Shown: piece by piece, positions 18,639-27,288 of the stretch
How the letters are laid out: every line of letters starts with the position of its first letter
Numbering within the stretch: the first letter of the stretch is position 1
Assembly: GCA_002708985.1 (NCBI GenBank)
Contig: PAPS01000043.1
Coordinates: forward strand, 1-39,256
Reading direction: 5' to 3'
Origin: Saprospirales bacterium
GTDB taxonomy: Bacteria > Bacteroidota > Bacteroidia > Chitinophagales > UBA8649
Length of the DNA: 39,256 bases
Translations under genes and position numbers: made by a program
Notes under the pieces: generated by a model
The model's database searches: none
Seen by the model: the letters and a program-made list of their open reading frames with translations, nothing else
What the model was told of the DNA's origin: nothing

Positions 18639-20642
18639 ATGACCTTCATTAATCCAACGGCATTATGGGGGCTATTGGCATTGAGTGTACCAATATTGGT
18701 TCATTTATTCCACTTTAGGAGGTACACTACCATATATTTCTCCGATGTGCGTCTGCTTTCTCAAATGGAGGAACAGCGCTCGACAAGGAGCAATTTAAAA
18801 AGACTTCTGCTGCTATTGTTTAGAATGGCTTCAATCTTCTTCGTAGTTCTTGCTTTTGCTCAGCCTGTTTTAGATGAAGAAAAGTCACTGGTTGACGATA
18901 TGGCTCGTCATGAAATCTTGTTGATTGATAACTCTTTGAGCATGTATGATGGGGAGGCCTCGTCGTATGAACAAACGGTCAAGGATCTAACGGCATATAT
19001 TAATAACAGCAGTGGTGATAAGCGATTTCAACTCCTAGGTCACCAGGGTATCTTTGATCCTAACTTTTGGTATGGCAAGGATTCAGTGCTTTCACTCTTA
19101 GGCTCAATGCAACCTGTTCCTTTCGCAAGATCCTTAAATGATCGCTGGCAAGAAATCATTCCCTTTAGAGATAGCTTAGATCTTTCAATGAAGATTTTTA
19201 CCGACGGTCAGCGTAATTTTCTTGATACCATTCCTCGAATTGATTCGCTTCCAGTTGATTTATTTGTTCAGGAATCATCATTATCCTTAGAGGATGCTGC
19301 TACAATTGATAGCGTGTGGTGGGTTGATCGGCCAACAGTAGATAATCGCTCGGGGTCTTTGGCTTTTGCATTACAAATCCATAAAGGTGATATAGCAAGT
19401 CAAGTTGCATTAAGTTATGGGAGTGTTACGCTCGACTCGTTGTATATACCCATGGATACCATTGGTTTATTTGGGGATACTTTAGAAATTGAAGTTAGGG
19501 ACACGGGTTGGTTAAGTCTCGTCTTTGCATTACGAAATGATCCAAATGAATATAACAATACGATTCCAATAGGAATTTATCTGCCTGAATTGATTGATAT
19601 CTTGGTAGTCTCCGAGGCTCCTTTTGCCCAAAGTGTTAAAGCTTTAAAATCGGTAAGTGATTTTACTACAACGCAAACTAGTTTAGCGGCTTTTATGGCT
19701 AAAAAATCCTCTTTCTATGCTGATTATGAAGTGATCATCTTAGAATCTGTTAAGGCCTTTAATCAAGAGCAGATTGATCAAATAGGAAAACTGAGAAACA
19801 AAGGGCTACGACTAATAATCTTGCCATCTGCTTCACTGGATGCAGCGAGTTACGCAGATGCTTTCACTCAATGGGATATTCCTCTTGAGGATGCCTATCC
19901 TTATCGTGGCAAGGTGAATAAGCTTAATACATCGCATTATCTATTGGATGGTGTACTAAGAGGTAAGGCTGTTCGCTCTAGATTCCCAGAAGTATATGAT
20001 GGCTTGACTTGGCGAAGTACGTCCGCCCTGCGTACGACGCCTATTTATACTACGTTAAAGGGTGATGTCTTGCTGTATTCATGCCAAAGTCCTAAAGGGG
20101 CATCGTATGTATTTACGTCGTCTATTGATAAGAAAGCTAGCAATCTTATGGAGGATCCATTGTTTGCTCCTCTATTATACAGGATGGCAATGGTAGATGC
20201 CTCGAGTTTTCCTGCCTATAAACGGCTTGATTTTCAGGCGAAGTTTACCTTGCCAAATACCATGGTGGATGCTGAATCACCTGTAGAGTTTAGAACCATA
20301 GCAAAAGCTTGGATTCCAAGGCAGTCCAAGTCTAATGATGGTTTAGTTTGTTCGATGGATGGGTTGGTGCCAGGTCATTTGTTAGGATATCAAAACTCTT
20401 CGAAGCGTTTTGTGGTGGGCTGTGCTCTTTCAAGGGCAGAGGCCGATTCATCATTTTGGGCAGTTGATGAACTTTCTTCTTGGCTAGCTTCTACAAGTGT
20501 TACTTTGCGCAGTGGAGAAGATCTAGTAAAGCGTACTGAATCCTCTAATCATGGCGAGGGTCTATGGCGATGGATCTTGCTTATTGTGTTGGCTAGTCTT
20601 CTTGGTGAAACGCTAATCGTACGATGGTTTTCAAGGTCGTAA
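18639..20642 (+). CDS. BatA-domain membrane protein with VWA-like region
   Basis: A 667-residue inner-membrane protein. The N-terminus FINPTALWGLLALSVPILVHLFHFRR is the BatA/aerotolerance N-terminal domain, with a second membrane segment around residues 58-76 (LFRMASIFFVVLAFAQPVL). A von Willebrand A-like motif DNSLSM (Asp97) follows. A large soluble region ends in a third membrane segment, ILLIVLASLLGETLIV. Genes of this type are common in Bacteroidota, often near a dihydroorotase-like gene as here. The function is unknown; Bat proteins were named for aerotolerance in Bacteroides. It starts 5 bases after the DUF3467 gene, so the two are probably co-transcribed. Confidence 0.8.
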   Translation: MTFINPTALWGLLALSVPILVHLFHFRRYTTIYFSDVRLLSQMEEQRSTRSNLKRLLLLLFRMASIFFVVLAFAQPVLDEEKSLVDDMARHEILLIDNSLSMYDGEASSYEQTVKDLTAYINNSSGDKRFQLLGHQGIFDPNFWYGKDSVLSLLGSMQPVPFARSLNDRWQEIIPFRDSLDLSMKIFTDGQRNFLDTIPRIDSLPVDLFVQESSLSLEDAATIDSVWWVDRPTVDNRSGSLAFALQIHKGDIASQVALSYGSVTLDSLYIPMDTIGLFGDTLEIEVRDTGWLSLVFALRNDPNEYNNTIPIGIYLPELIDILVVSEAPFAQSVKALKSVSDFTTTQTSLAAFMAKKSSFYADYEVIILESVKAFNQEQIDQIGKLRNKGLRLIILPSASLDAASYADAFTQWDIPLEDAYPYRGKVNKLNTSHYLLDGVLRGKAVRSRFPEVYDGLTWRSTSALRTTPIYTTLKGDVLLYSCQSPKGASYVFTSSIDKKASNLMEDPLFAPLLYRMAMVDASSFPAYKRLDFQAKFTLPNTMVDAESPVEFRTIAKAWIPRQSKSNDGLVCSMDGLVPGHLLGYQNSSKRFVVGCALSRAEADSSFWAVDELSSWLASTSVTLRSGEDLVKRTESSNHGEGLWRWILLIVLASLLGETLIVRWFSRS

Positions 20643-20664
20643 AGCAAATTGAGAAAGGCTTTTG

Positions 20665-20672
20665 TACTTTTG
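20665..20672 (+). promoter_or_regulatory. Candidate -7 promoter element before the dihydroorotase-like gene
   Basis: TACTTTTG fits the Bacteroidota -7 consensus TAnnTTTG. It ends ten bases before the GTG start codon, so a transcript from it would be almost leaderless. The only nearby TTG (20649-20651) is 13 bases upstream, shorter than the usual 17-23, so the call is weak. Confidence 0.25.
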
Positions 20673-20682
20673 AGTTGAGTTT

Positions 20683-21975
20683 GTGAAAGAGCAAAAATCA
20701 TATGTCTTTAAAAAGGTCGTCGTTCGCGATCCGCATTCAGCGTGGCATAATCAAAAAGTAGACATCCAGGTTGAGGGGGGGTGTATAACAAAAATTGCTC
20801 CTGATTTATCTGGATATGACTCTAGTATAGAGGTTCTCTTTAATAATGAGTCTTTTTCTGAAGTGAATGTTATGCCAGGATGGGTTGATCCCCATGTAGA
20901 AGGAGGGGAGCCTGGTTTTGAGGCTAGAGAAACAATCAATAGCCTTAGCCAAAGCGCAATACATGGCGGGTTTACCACCTTGGGATTGATGCCTAGCTTA
21001 CAGCCTGTAACGCATACGGTTGAGCATTTTCGATCACTTCAACAATTAAGTAAGGACGCAGCGGTTCGAATCATTCCCCATGTAGCGATAACTGATGAGA
21101 ATAGTGGGCCAACTGCAGTCTATGAAATGAGAGATGCTGGCGCCAAACTCTTTACCAATGGCTTTGATACCTATCTTGAGGAGGGGCCGATGATTACCGC
21201 AATGCAATATGTTAAGGCTGCTGGAATTCGCATAGGCTGTTCGACAGATATACCTTCCTTACGTCAAGACGGCCTAGTCTATGAAACTGCTTTTTCTGCG
21301 AGACTTGGGTTACCTACAATTCCCAATTTCGCAGAAACCTATGCTGTTAAAAGGCTTTTAGAACTTCATAATTACACAAGCGGTATGCTGCATGTTCTCT
21401 GCTTAACTAGCCCAACTGCCATTGATCTTTGGCAAGAAGCTATGGATTCAGGCTCTGTACTTAGTTTTTCTGTAGGTCTGCCTTATTTGTTGTACAGTGA
21501 GGGATGTTTGCGAGATTTTGATAGCCACTTTAAGATTTCTCCGCCTTGGCAAGATGCAGCAACTCAAAAAGCGCTTTGTGCCAAGGTGATGTCTAAAGAT
21601 TTCAAGGGGATGATTACATCCTATCATCAACCCCGCTCAATCGAAGATAAAGAAGTTGAGTTCGGTTATGCCGCGTCGGGTATGGCAACATTAGATTTCG
21701 GAATTACGGATTGGCTTACCGCAATCGACCATGTCGATTTTGACCACCTTGTCAATATTCTAAGTCGTAATGCACGGAATGTATTAGCGTTGGAAGATGC
21801 TGTTATTGCGGAGGGGAACAAAGCGGATTTCACTTTTCTTGCCTTATGTAGTGATACGAGTAGCTTACAACGAAATGCGCGGTCAATAGCGTATAACATT
21901 CATCAAGCTTCGTCGGCACCATCTTGGTATATACCTGGAGTTTTTGTAAATGCAGAATATCATAGTAATGGCTGA
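20683..21975 (+). CDS. Dihydroorotase-like protein lacking metal ligands
   Basis: A 430-residue amidohydrolase-family protein, similar in length and outline to PyrC, which closes carbamoyl-aspartate to dihydroorotate in pyrimidine synthesis. Recognisable segments include VMPGWVDPHVEGGEPGFE (residues about 63-80), SGPTAVYEMRDAGAKLFTNG, GLPTIPNFAETYAVKRLLEL, FDSHFKISPPWQD and SIEDKEVEFGYAASGM. The metal-binding HxH is reduced to DPHVE, the usual DHAPH is SYHQP (Tyr314 for the catalytic Asp), and the ligand His of the LHITH-type motif is Cys in LHVLC. It is therefore probably non-catalytic, like PyrC' partners of aspartate transcarbamoylase. GTG 20683 is the only credible start. It overlaps the next gene by 8 bases. 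Confidence 0.8.
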   Translation: MKEQKSYVFKKVVVRDPHSAWHNQKVDIQVEGGCITKIAPDLSGYDSSIEVLFNNESFSEVNVMPGWVDPHVEGGEPGFEARETINSLSQSAIHGGFTTLGLMPSLQPVTHTVEHFRSLQQLSKDAAVRIIPHVAITDENSGPTAVYEMRDAGAKLFTNGFDTYLEEGPMITAMQYVKAAGIRIGCSTDIPSLRQDGLVYETAFSARLGLPTIPNFAETYAVKRLLELHNYTSGMLHVLCLTSPTAIDLWQEAMDSGSVLSFSVGLPYLLYSEGCLRDFDSHFKISPPWQDAATQKALCAKVMSKDFKGMITSYHQPRSIEDKEVEFGYAASGMATLDFGITDWLTAIDHVDFDHLVNILSRNARNVLALEDAVIAEGNKADFTFLALCSDTSSLQRNARSIAYNIHQASSAPSWYIPGVFVNAEYHSNG

Positions 21976-22936
21976 TAAATCAAGTGTAAATATCTCAATT
22001 GTCATTCCGTTACTCAATGAGGAGGAATCCTTGAAGGAGTTAATGGAATGGATTAACAACTCCTTATCTAGCAATTTTACCTATGAAGTGCTATTTATTG
22101 ATGATGGAAGTACGGATAAGTCATGGGAGATTATCAGGGAGCTTCACGAGCACTACAAGGATATTGTTAAAGGAATTCGATTTCAAAGAAACTATGGAAA
22201 GTCAGCGGCCCTTCAAATTGGCTTTGGCCGAGTAAGGGGTGATGTTGTGGTCACGATGGATGCTGACTTGCAGGACAGTCCGGAGGAGATTCCTGAATTA
22301 TATCGCATGGTTACTGAAGACGATTATGATCTTGTTTCGGGCTGGAAAAAAGTACGCCACGACCCGCTGTCTAAGACTATACCTACTAAGATATACAATG
22401 GATTTACTGGTTGGATGTCAGGGGTTAAACTTCACGATATGAATTGCGGACTTAAGGCTTATAAACGGCGTGTAGTTCAGTCCGTAGAGCTGTATGGTGA
22501 TATGCACCGCTATATTCCTGTTATGGCTGCACAAGCAGGTTTTAATAAGGTAGGGGAGAAGGTAGTTCAGCACCAAGCAAGAAAATATGGTGTGTCTAAA
22601 TTTGGATTACGGCGCTTTATCAATGGGCCATTAGACCTCCTTTCCGTACTTTTCATCTCTAAGTTTCGCAAGAAGCCCATGCATTTCTTTGGCTCATGGG
22701 GTTTGCTTTTCTTTTTTCTTGGATTTATCATGGTTTCTTGGCTCATTATAGACAAAGCATTGCACCTATATGTTTGGGAAGAGCCAGCTCGTTTGGTCAC
22801 TGACAATCCGCTCTTCTTTGGTGCAATCCTAGCTATGATTTTAGGGAGTCAACTTTTCTTAGCAGGCTACCTTTCTGAACTTATTGCGCGATCATCTCCT
22901 GATCGAAACAACTATTTAATCGAGGATGAAGTGTAA
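21968..22936 (+). CDS. GT2 polyprenyl-phosphate glycosyltransferase, CsbB/GtrB type
   Basis: A membrane glycosyltransferase of 322 residues when started at ATG 21968 (MADKSSVNISIVIPLLNEEE); an in-frame ATG at 21950 would add six residues. The GT2 fold shows VIPLLNEEESL, FIDDGSTDKSW, GKSAALQIGF, DADLQ (DAD at 98-100) and LHDMNCGLKAYKR. Two C-terminal membrane segments follow (WGLLFFFLGFIMVSWLII and FGAILAMILGSQLFLAGYL). This layout matches CsbB, GtrB and ArnC-like enzymes, which load a sugar onto undecaprenyl phosphate at the cytoplasmic face. The donor sugar cannot be read from sequence. It is convergent with a YfhO-family gene, the known partner type of CsbB. Confidence 0.88.
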   Translation: MADKSSVNISIVIPLLNEEESLKELMEWINNSLSSNFTYEVLFIDDGSTDKSWEIIRELHEHYKDIVKGIRFQRNYGKSAALQIGFGRVRGDVVVTMDADLQDSPEEIPELYRMVTEDDYDLVSGWKKVRHDPLSKTIPTKIYNGFTGWMSGVKLHDMNCGLKAYKRRVVQSVELYGDMHRYIPVMAAQAGFNKVGEKVVQHQARKYGVSKFGLRRFINGPLDLLSVLFISKFRKKPMHFFGSWGLLFFFLGFIMVSWLIIDKALHLYVWEEPARLVTDNPLFFGAILAMILGSQLFLAGYLSELIARSSPDRNNYLIEDEV

Positions 22937-22960
22937 CGCTTCAAGCGTATAGGAGCGATG

Positions 22961-25471
22961 CTATGCTTTTTCTTTGATTTCTTGGTAGAAAACCCATCCA
23001 CCTCCTCCAAGGACAAGCAGTAATCCAAGAAGTGAAGCACTTAAGGTAATTTCGCCGCCACTAGGTTTTGGTTTAAACTCAAAGACAATTTCATGGTCTC
23101 CGGCAGGCACTTCCATCCCTCGTAAAATGTAGTTTACGCGGATAAAGTCCGCTTTTTTACCATCTATTTTTACTGTCCAATCGGGATTTCCTCCGTACCA
23201 GACTTCAGAAAATACGGCAAACTCATCTTCGGTTGAAGAGGATTTGTAGACAAGACGGTTCGGCTCAGCTTCTACAAGTTCAATACTTCCTGCGGTATCC
23301 GATCCCACGGTATACGAATTACCAAAATCCTTTGTGTTCAAAATAGCCGAATTAAGGTGTTGGAAGTTAGGTTCTTTCAGTGCTTGAATTTCTTGTTCAG
23401 GACGCTCAACAGGAAGGATTTCATCAGCAAACCAAGCGGATTTAGGTTCTACGACGTATTGTGCGAACATTGAATCTTCCTCAAAGGATAGGAGTTGCCC
23501 ATCTTGCAGAATTACATGTCTGACATTGAACATGCCCAATACGTCAGGTGAGAATAGAGCTCGACTGTCAATGACATCCTGAATTCTCCGAAGTTTGGCA
23601 GGATCATATCCTCCTACTTGATGATGCTTTGCCGAAGGTATGGCATCATTAAATGTATTGGTGCTCAAGTCAAGTACGCGGTAGAATCCCTGGCGATTCT
23701 CTCCTTCTATACCATAGATTTTTTTATCGTTGGCATTGGGCGCTAGGTCTGCTAAGAATTCACTTTCCTCCACATAATCATAATCATCGAGGTAGCGATT
23801 ACCTACACTGACGAGGTCGAAGACCATTACAAGCCCTACAACTGCAGCAAAGGCATAGGTTAATTCTTTTCGTTTGGGCTGAAAAATCAGAAGCGATATC
23901 ATACCAAGGATAGGAATGGATACCATAAACGATCTCCATGCATCAGTTGTCATAAGCGCCTTGCGAAGGTCAACCCAACGTGGCTCATTATAACCTGCTT
24001 CACTAGCTCCTGGCATGCCGGTTGCAAACTTGAAGAATTCACTGCCAAGTGCCGCAAAGACCACAAATAGGCCTGCTCCGATAATCGCGGTACGAAGTAT
24101 TGCGGGTTTTAAACTTTTTCTATACTCCACGTCCAATAGTTGTTGAATGCCTAGACCACTAATTACGGTAAAAATCATGGCCGCAATGGCTAATGCAGCA
24201 CTAGGTGAACGCCATTTGTCAAATAATGGAACGTTATTAAAAAAATATTCATTGAATCCTTCTGCATTGCTCCCAAGGGCAAATAGGATAATCATAAAGG
24301 CTCCGAGTGAGAGAGCTAATACCTCTAATCCGTAGTGACCTTTATGGAGGACCGCCATTGTCACAGCGAATACAAGTAAAATCCATAGGCCTGCGCCAAA
24401 GTACATCGGTCCAGCCGTACTCATATTCATAGGTCCCCAATAGGTGGGTAGCTCGATGACTTCTGGGTTGAGTGAAGTGTTTTTTTGAGCATCGTTTAGC
24501 CTACTAGTCTTTAAACTTTGAGCAACTTGTGGGTAATCTTCACTCCATTTTTTGAAGGCTCCGGATTCAAAGGCGATAGCCTCTTGACTTGAACCTCCTA
24601 CAACTCGTGGAATGATGAGATTGAAAAGATCGAGGTTGCCATAGCTCCAACTCATGGCATAATCCCAAGTCAGTCCTTCAGGTTCAGTTTCGCTCTCTAA
24701 TATTGCTCCTCCACGCATGGTAGACTTGGCAAAATCTTGAGAGGACTTTAAGTGGGAATAGTTTGCCAAGCTGCCAAGAATTCCTGCAAAAACTAACACG
24801 CCCACGGTCTTGCCTAGGTGTAACCATTCCTTCTCCATGCTTGTTTTAATAAGTAAGACAAGGCCTGTGAGTGTAAGACCAAGCACCGTGTAGTATACCA
24901 TTTGGGGGTGGAGTAGTAAAATGGCGAAGGCTAGGCCTAAAAAGGTCCCTGCAAATCCAGCGATATAGTCTTTTCTAAACGCAGCGATAACTCCTGCTAC
25001 AAGCATGGGAAGCGGTGCAAGGGTTGCCACTTTGGCAAAATGCCCTGTGACGAGTAAAATGTAGACATTAGTTGTAAGCATGGCGGCTGAGGCAAGTGCT
25101 AAGCTTACCCAGGGATTAATGCGCAGGAGACAAAGCGCGATATACATAAATAATCCAGTAATAAAAAAGTGATACCATACTCGGGTCATGGCTTTACGCA
25201 AGGTTTGATTCACCACGTGAAGAGCACTTTTTTCTTGTCCTAACTTTAAGAGATAAATAGGACTCCCACCAAACTGTGCTGGGTTCCAATAACTTCGTTC
25301 ACCATTTTTTTCCTGATAATCCGTAATCTGCTTGATTTTAGCAGAAGATTGGATGGTGTCAGATCCAGTGATTACTTTTCCTTCATGCTCTGGGCTAGAG
25401 ATGATATAACTAAGCGCCAATAAAGTTAGAAGACCGATAAAATAGGGTAGAATTCGTTGAATTACGTGCAT
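22961..25471 (-). CDS. YfhO-family membrane protein
   Basis: An 836-residue integral membrane protein starting at ATG 25471 (MHVIQRILPYFIGLLTLLALSYI). It has about a dozen hydrophobic segments. The N-terminal part carries the YfhO/GT-C style extracytoplasmic loop with YWNPAQFGGSPIY. A long soluble region near the C-terminus contains FADEILPVE and VWYGGNPDWTVKIDGKKADFIRVNYILRG, typical of the family, followed by a last membrane segment. In Bacillus, YfhO transfers sugar from a polyprenyl-phosphate carrier made by CsbB onto lipoteichoic acid. Here a CsbB-like gene is the convergent neighbour, 24 bases away. The acceptor in this Gram-negative organism is unknown. The 164-bp gap upstream (25472-25635) shows no clear promoter. 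Confidence 0.85.
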   Translation of the reverse strand: MHVIQRILPYFIGLLTLLALSYIISSPEHEGKVITGSDTIQSSAKIKQITDYQEKNGERSYWNPAQFGGSPIYLLKLGQEKSALHVVNQTLRKAMTRVWYHFFITGLFMYIALCLLRINPWVSLALASAAMLTTNVYILLVTGHFAKVATLAPLPMLVAGVIAAFRKDYIAGFAGTFLGLAFAILLLHPQMVYYTVLGLTLTGLVLLIKTSMEKEWLHLGKTVGVLVFAGILGSLANYSHLKSSQDFAKSTMRGGAILESETEPEGLTWDYAMSWSYGNLDLFNLIIPRVVGGSSQEAIAFESGAFKKWSEDYPQVAQSLKTSRLNDAQKNTSLNPEVIELPTYWGPMNMSTAGPMYFGAGLWILLVFAVTMAVLHKGHYGLEVLALSLGAFMIILFALGSNAEGFNEYFFNNVPLFDKWRSPSAALAIAAMIFTVISGLGIQQLLDVEYRKSLKPAILRTAIIGAGLFVVFAALGSEFFKFATGMPGASEAGYNEPRWVDLRKALMTTDAWRSFMVSIPILGMISLLIFQPKRKELTYAFAAVVGLVMVFDLVSVGNRYLDDYDYVEESEFLADLAPNANDKKIYGIEGENRQGFYRVLDLSTNTFNDAIPSAKHHQVGGYDPAKLRRIQDVIDSRALFSPDVLGMFNVRHVILQDGQLLSFEEDSMFAQYVVEPKSAWFADEILPVERPEQEIQALKEPNFQHLNSAILNTKDFGNSYTVGSDTAGSIELVEAEPNRLVYKSSSTEDEFAVFSEVWYGGNPDWTVKIDGKKADFIRVNYILRGMEVPAGDHEIVFEFKPKPSGGEITLSASLLGLLLVLGGGGWVFYQEIKEKA

Positions 25472-25635
25472 AGAGATTCACTTATATTTTAAAGGTACAT
25501 AATGCACGCGGTATATCAATCTACAACTCGTCTTTACCCAATAGACTTCAAATAGTATTTTTGGTCTACAATTGCTTACGGTATGGCAAAACTAAGCCTT
25601 ATTGTCAATTGGATGAAAATCATGGAAAGTAACCG

Positions 25636-26676
25636 TTGAAATATTCTATAATCATAGCTGTATATAATCGTATTGACGAAGTCAAAGAGCTCTTGGCATC
25701 AGCTGAGGAGATAACATTTGATAAGTCGCGTTATGAAATCTTCTTTGTGGATGATGGCTCTACGGATGGTGTTAAAGAATACGTTATGTCCTACGCTGAA
25801 AATTCAGCGCTTAATATTCAATGCGTGTATCAGAGCAATCAAGGCCCTGGGGCAGCACGGAATCATGGTATGCAAGAAGCGGCAGGTGAGTATTTCATTT
25901 TTGTTGACTCCGATTGTCTTTTCCCACCGCAGTGGTTAGACGCTGTAGATGAAGCGCTCTCAACTCATGGCTATGACGCTTTTGGAGGTCCTGACCGATT
26001 TCATCCCTCATTTTCTCCTATGATTAAGGCTATTGATTACAGTATGACTTCTTTTTTAGGAACAGGAGGTACACGTGGAGGAAAGCGCAGTGTCGGTAAG
26101 TTTTACCCAAGGAGCTTCAATATGGGAATTGCCCGAAAGGTATATGACCGCATAGGGGGAATGGATGCCCTTCGCCACGGACAAGACATGGACTACAGTG
26201 CTAGAATCTATGAAGCTGGGTTTAAAGTGGGTTTGATAAGCGAAGCCTTTGTATACCACAAGCGACGAACTAATCTTTGGAAATTTTTTAAGCAGATCTT
26301 TAATTGGGGCGTGGCTCGCATTAATCTTCAACGTTTGCATCCATCCTTGTTAAAGCCAATTCATGCCCTGCCGGCAATTGTGGTTATGTCCTACGTATTA
26401 GCGGTTATCCTTGGACTGAGTATAGCAAGCTTACGTCCGATGCTGTGGTGTACTCTCATTGGCCATGGAGGGATATGCGCCTTAGCGTTTAAGCAAGCGA
26501 CTATTAAGTACCGTCGACTTGACGTTGGATTACTGTCCATAGGGACTTTAAATATTCAGGTTTTTGCTTATGGAATGGGTTTTTTGTACGCTGTGGTGCA
26601 GCGAATGATTGGTCGAAAAGAGGCTCATGGCTTTGTAAAGCACTATTATTCTAAAAACAATACAAAATCGAGATAG
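25636..26676 (+). CDS. GT2 family glycosyltransferase with C-terminal membrane segments
   Basis: A 346-residue family 2 glycosyltransferase. The N-terminus KYSIIIAVYNRIDEV begins the nucleotide-sugar fold, then FVDDGSTDGVKEY, GPGAARNHGM and the metal-binding DSD (residues 91-93, FVDSDCLFP). A later GGMDALRHGQDMDYSARI segment holds the acceptor-side ED-type motif. Hydrophobic stretches near the end (IVVMSYVLAVILGLSIASL and GMGFLYAVVQ) suggest membrane association. The start is TTG 25636; an in-frame stop lies two codons upstream and no ATG is available before the conserved region. Its product could decorate LPS or capsule, inferred from the adjoining heptose genes, which start 3 bases after it. 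Confidence 0.85.
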   Translation: MKYSIIIAVYNRIDEVKELLASAEEITFDKSRYEIFFVDDGSTDGVKEYVMSYAENSALNIQCVYQSNQGPGAARNHGMQEAAGEYFIFVDSDCLFPPQWLDAVDEALSTHGYDAFGGPDRFHPSFSPMIKAIDYSMTSFLGTGGTRGGKRSVGKFYPRSFNMGIARKVYDRIGGMDALRHGQDMDYSARIYEAGFKVGLISEAFVYHKRRTNLWKFFKQIFNWGVARINLQRLHPSLLKPIHALPAIVVMSYVLAVILGLSIASLRPMLWCTLIGHGGICALAFKQATIKYRRLDVGLLSIGTLNIQVFAYGMGFLYAVVQRMIGRKEAHGFVKHYYSKNNTKSR

Positions 26677-26679
26677 CTA

Positions 26680-27288
26680 ATGGAAGGGTATAAAGAACGC
26701 TTAGAAGCACTTATTCAATCTAAAGAGAGTCTTTACAGAGATTTGTTATCTCAGGAGAATGCCGATGTTTTTGAATCGGCAAAAGATCTCCTTGTTCAGG
26801 GACTTCTCAATGGCCAGCGGGTCTTTTTTTGTGGTAACGGGGGGTCATTTGCTCAGGCACAACACCTTGCCTCAGAGCTCAGTGGTCGATTTTATATGGA
26901 TCGTCCACCGCTTGCTGCTATTTGTTTGGGTAGCAGTGGATCAATGTTTTCCGCGGTTTCCAATGATTTTGGATACGAGGAAGCCTTTGCAAGAGAAATA
27001 CAGGCCTTAGCCCAGCCCATGGATATTCTTGTAGTGCTAACAACGTCTGGATCGTCCCCTAATATTTTGCGAGCTGTAAAGATGGCAGGAGATTTTGGAA
27101 TGCAAACTCTGGCCTTAACTTCTAAGCGCGCTTTGGACTTGCTTAGAGTAGCCGAGGTGACGTATGCCGTGGATTCAGAGGATGTTGCCCGCATTCAGGA
27201 AATGCACTTGTTTTTTGGTCATTTACTTTGTGCCCAAGTAGAAGCAGAGATTTTTGCTGAACCTTTAGAGGATGTCGAAGACGAGTAA
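26680..27288 (+). CDS. gmhA: Phosphoheptose isomerase, SIS domain
   Basis: Converts sedoheptulose 7-phosphate to glycero-manno-heptose 7-phosphate, the first step to ADP- or GDP-heptose. It has 202 residues, a normal GmhA length. Sequence landmarks are the GNGGS sugar-phosphate loop (residues 52-56), HLASELSGRF with the catalytic-region Glu, SNDFGYEEAFARE, TTSGSSPNIL and the C-terminal EMHLFFGHLLC with the His expected near the active site. It starts 3 bases after the glycosyltransferase and overlaps the next gene by 17 bases. The kinase and nucleotidyltransferase steps are not encoded in this window. Confidence 0.88.
   Translation: MEGYKERLEALIQSKESLYRDLLSQENADVFESAKDLLVQGLLNGQRVFFCGNGGSFAQAQHLASELSGRFYMDRPPLAAICLGSSGSMFSAVSNDFGYEEAFAREIQALAQPMDILVVLTTSGSSPNILRAVKMAGDFGMQTLALTSKRALDLLRVAEVTYAVDSEDVARIQEMHLFFGHLLCAQVEAEIFAEPLEDVEDE

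Noticed and set aside
22936-22948. Short inverted repeat ACGCT/AGCGT between the convergent glycosyltransferase and YfhO genes
   Set aside because: Only 5 bp with a 3-base loop and no adjacent T-run on either strand; not convincing as a terminator.
25587-25594. Minus-strand TAGTTTTG as a promoter for the YfhO gene
   Set aside because: It matches the -7 consensus but no TTG lies at a suitable spacing, and it is over 110 bases from the start codon.
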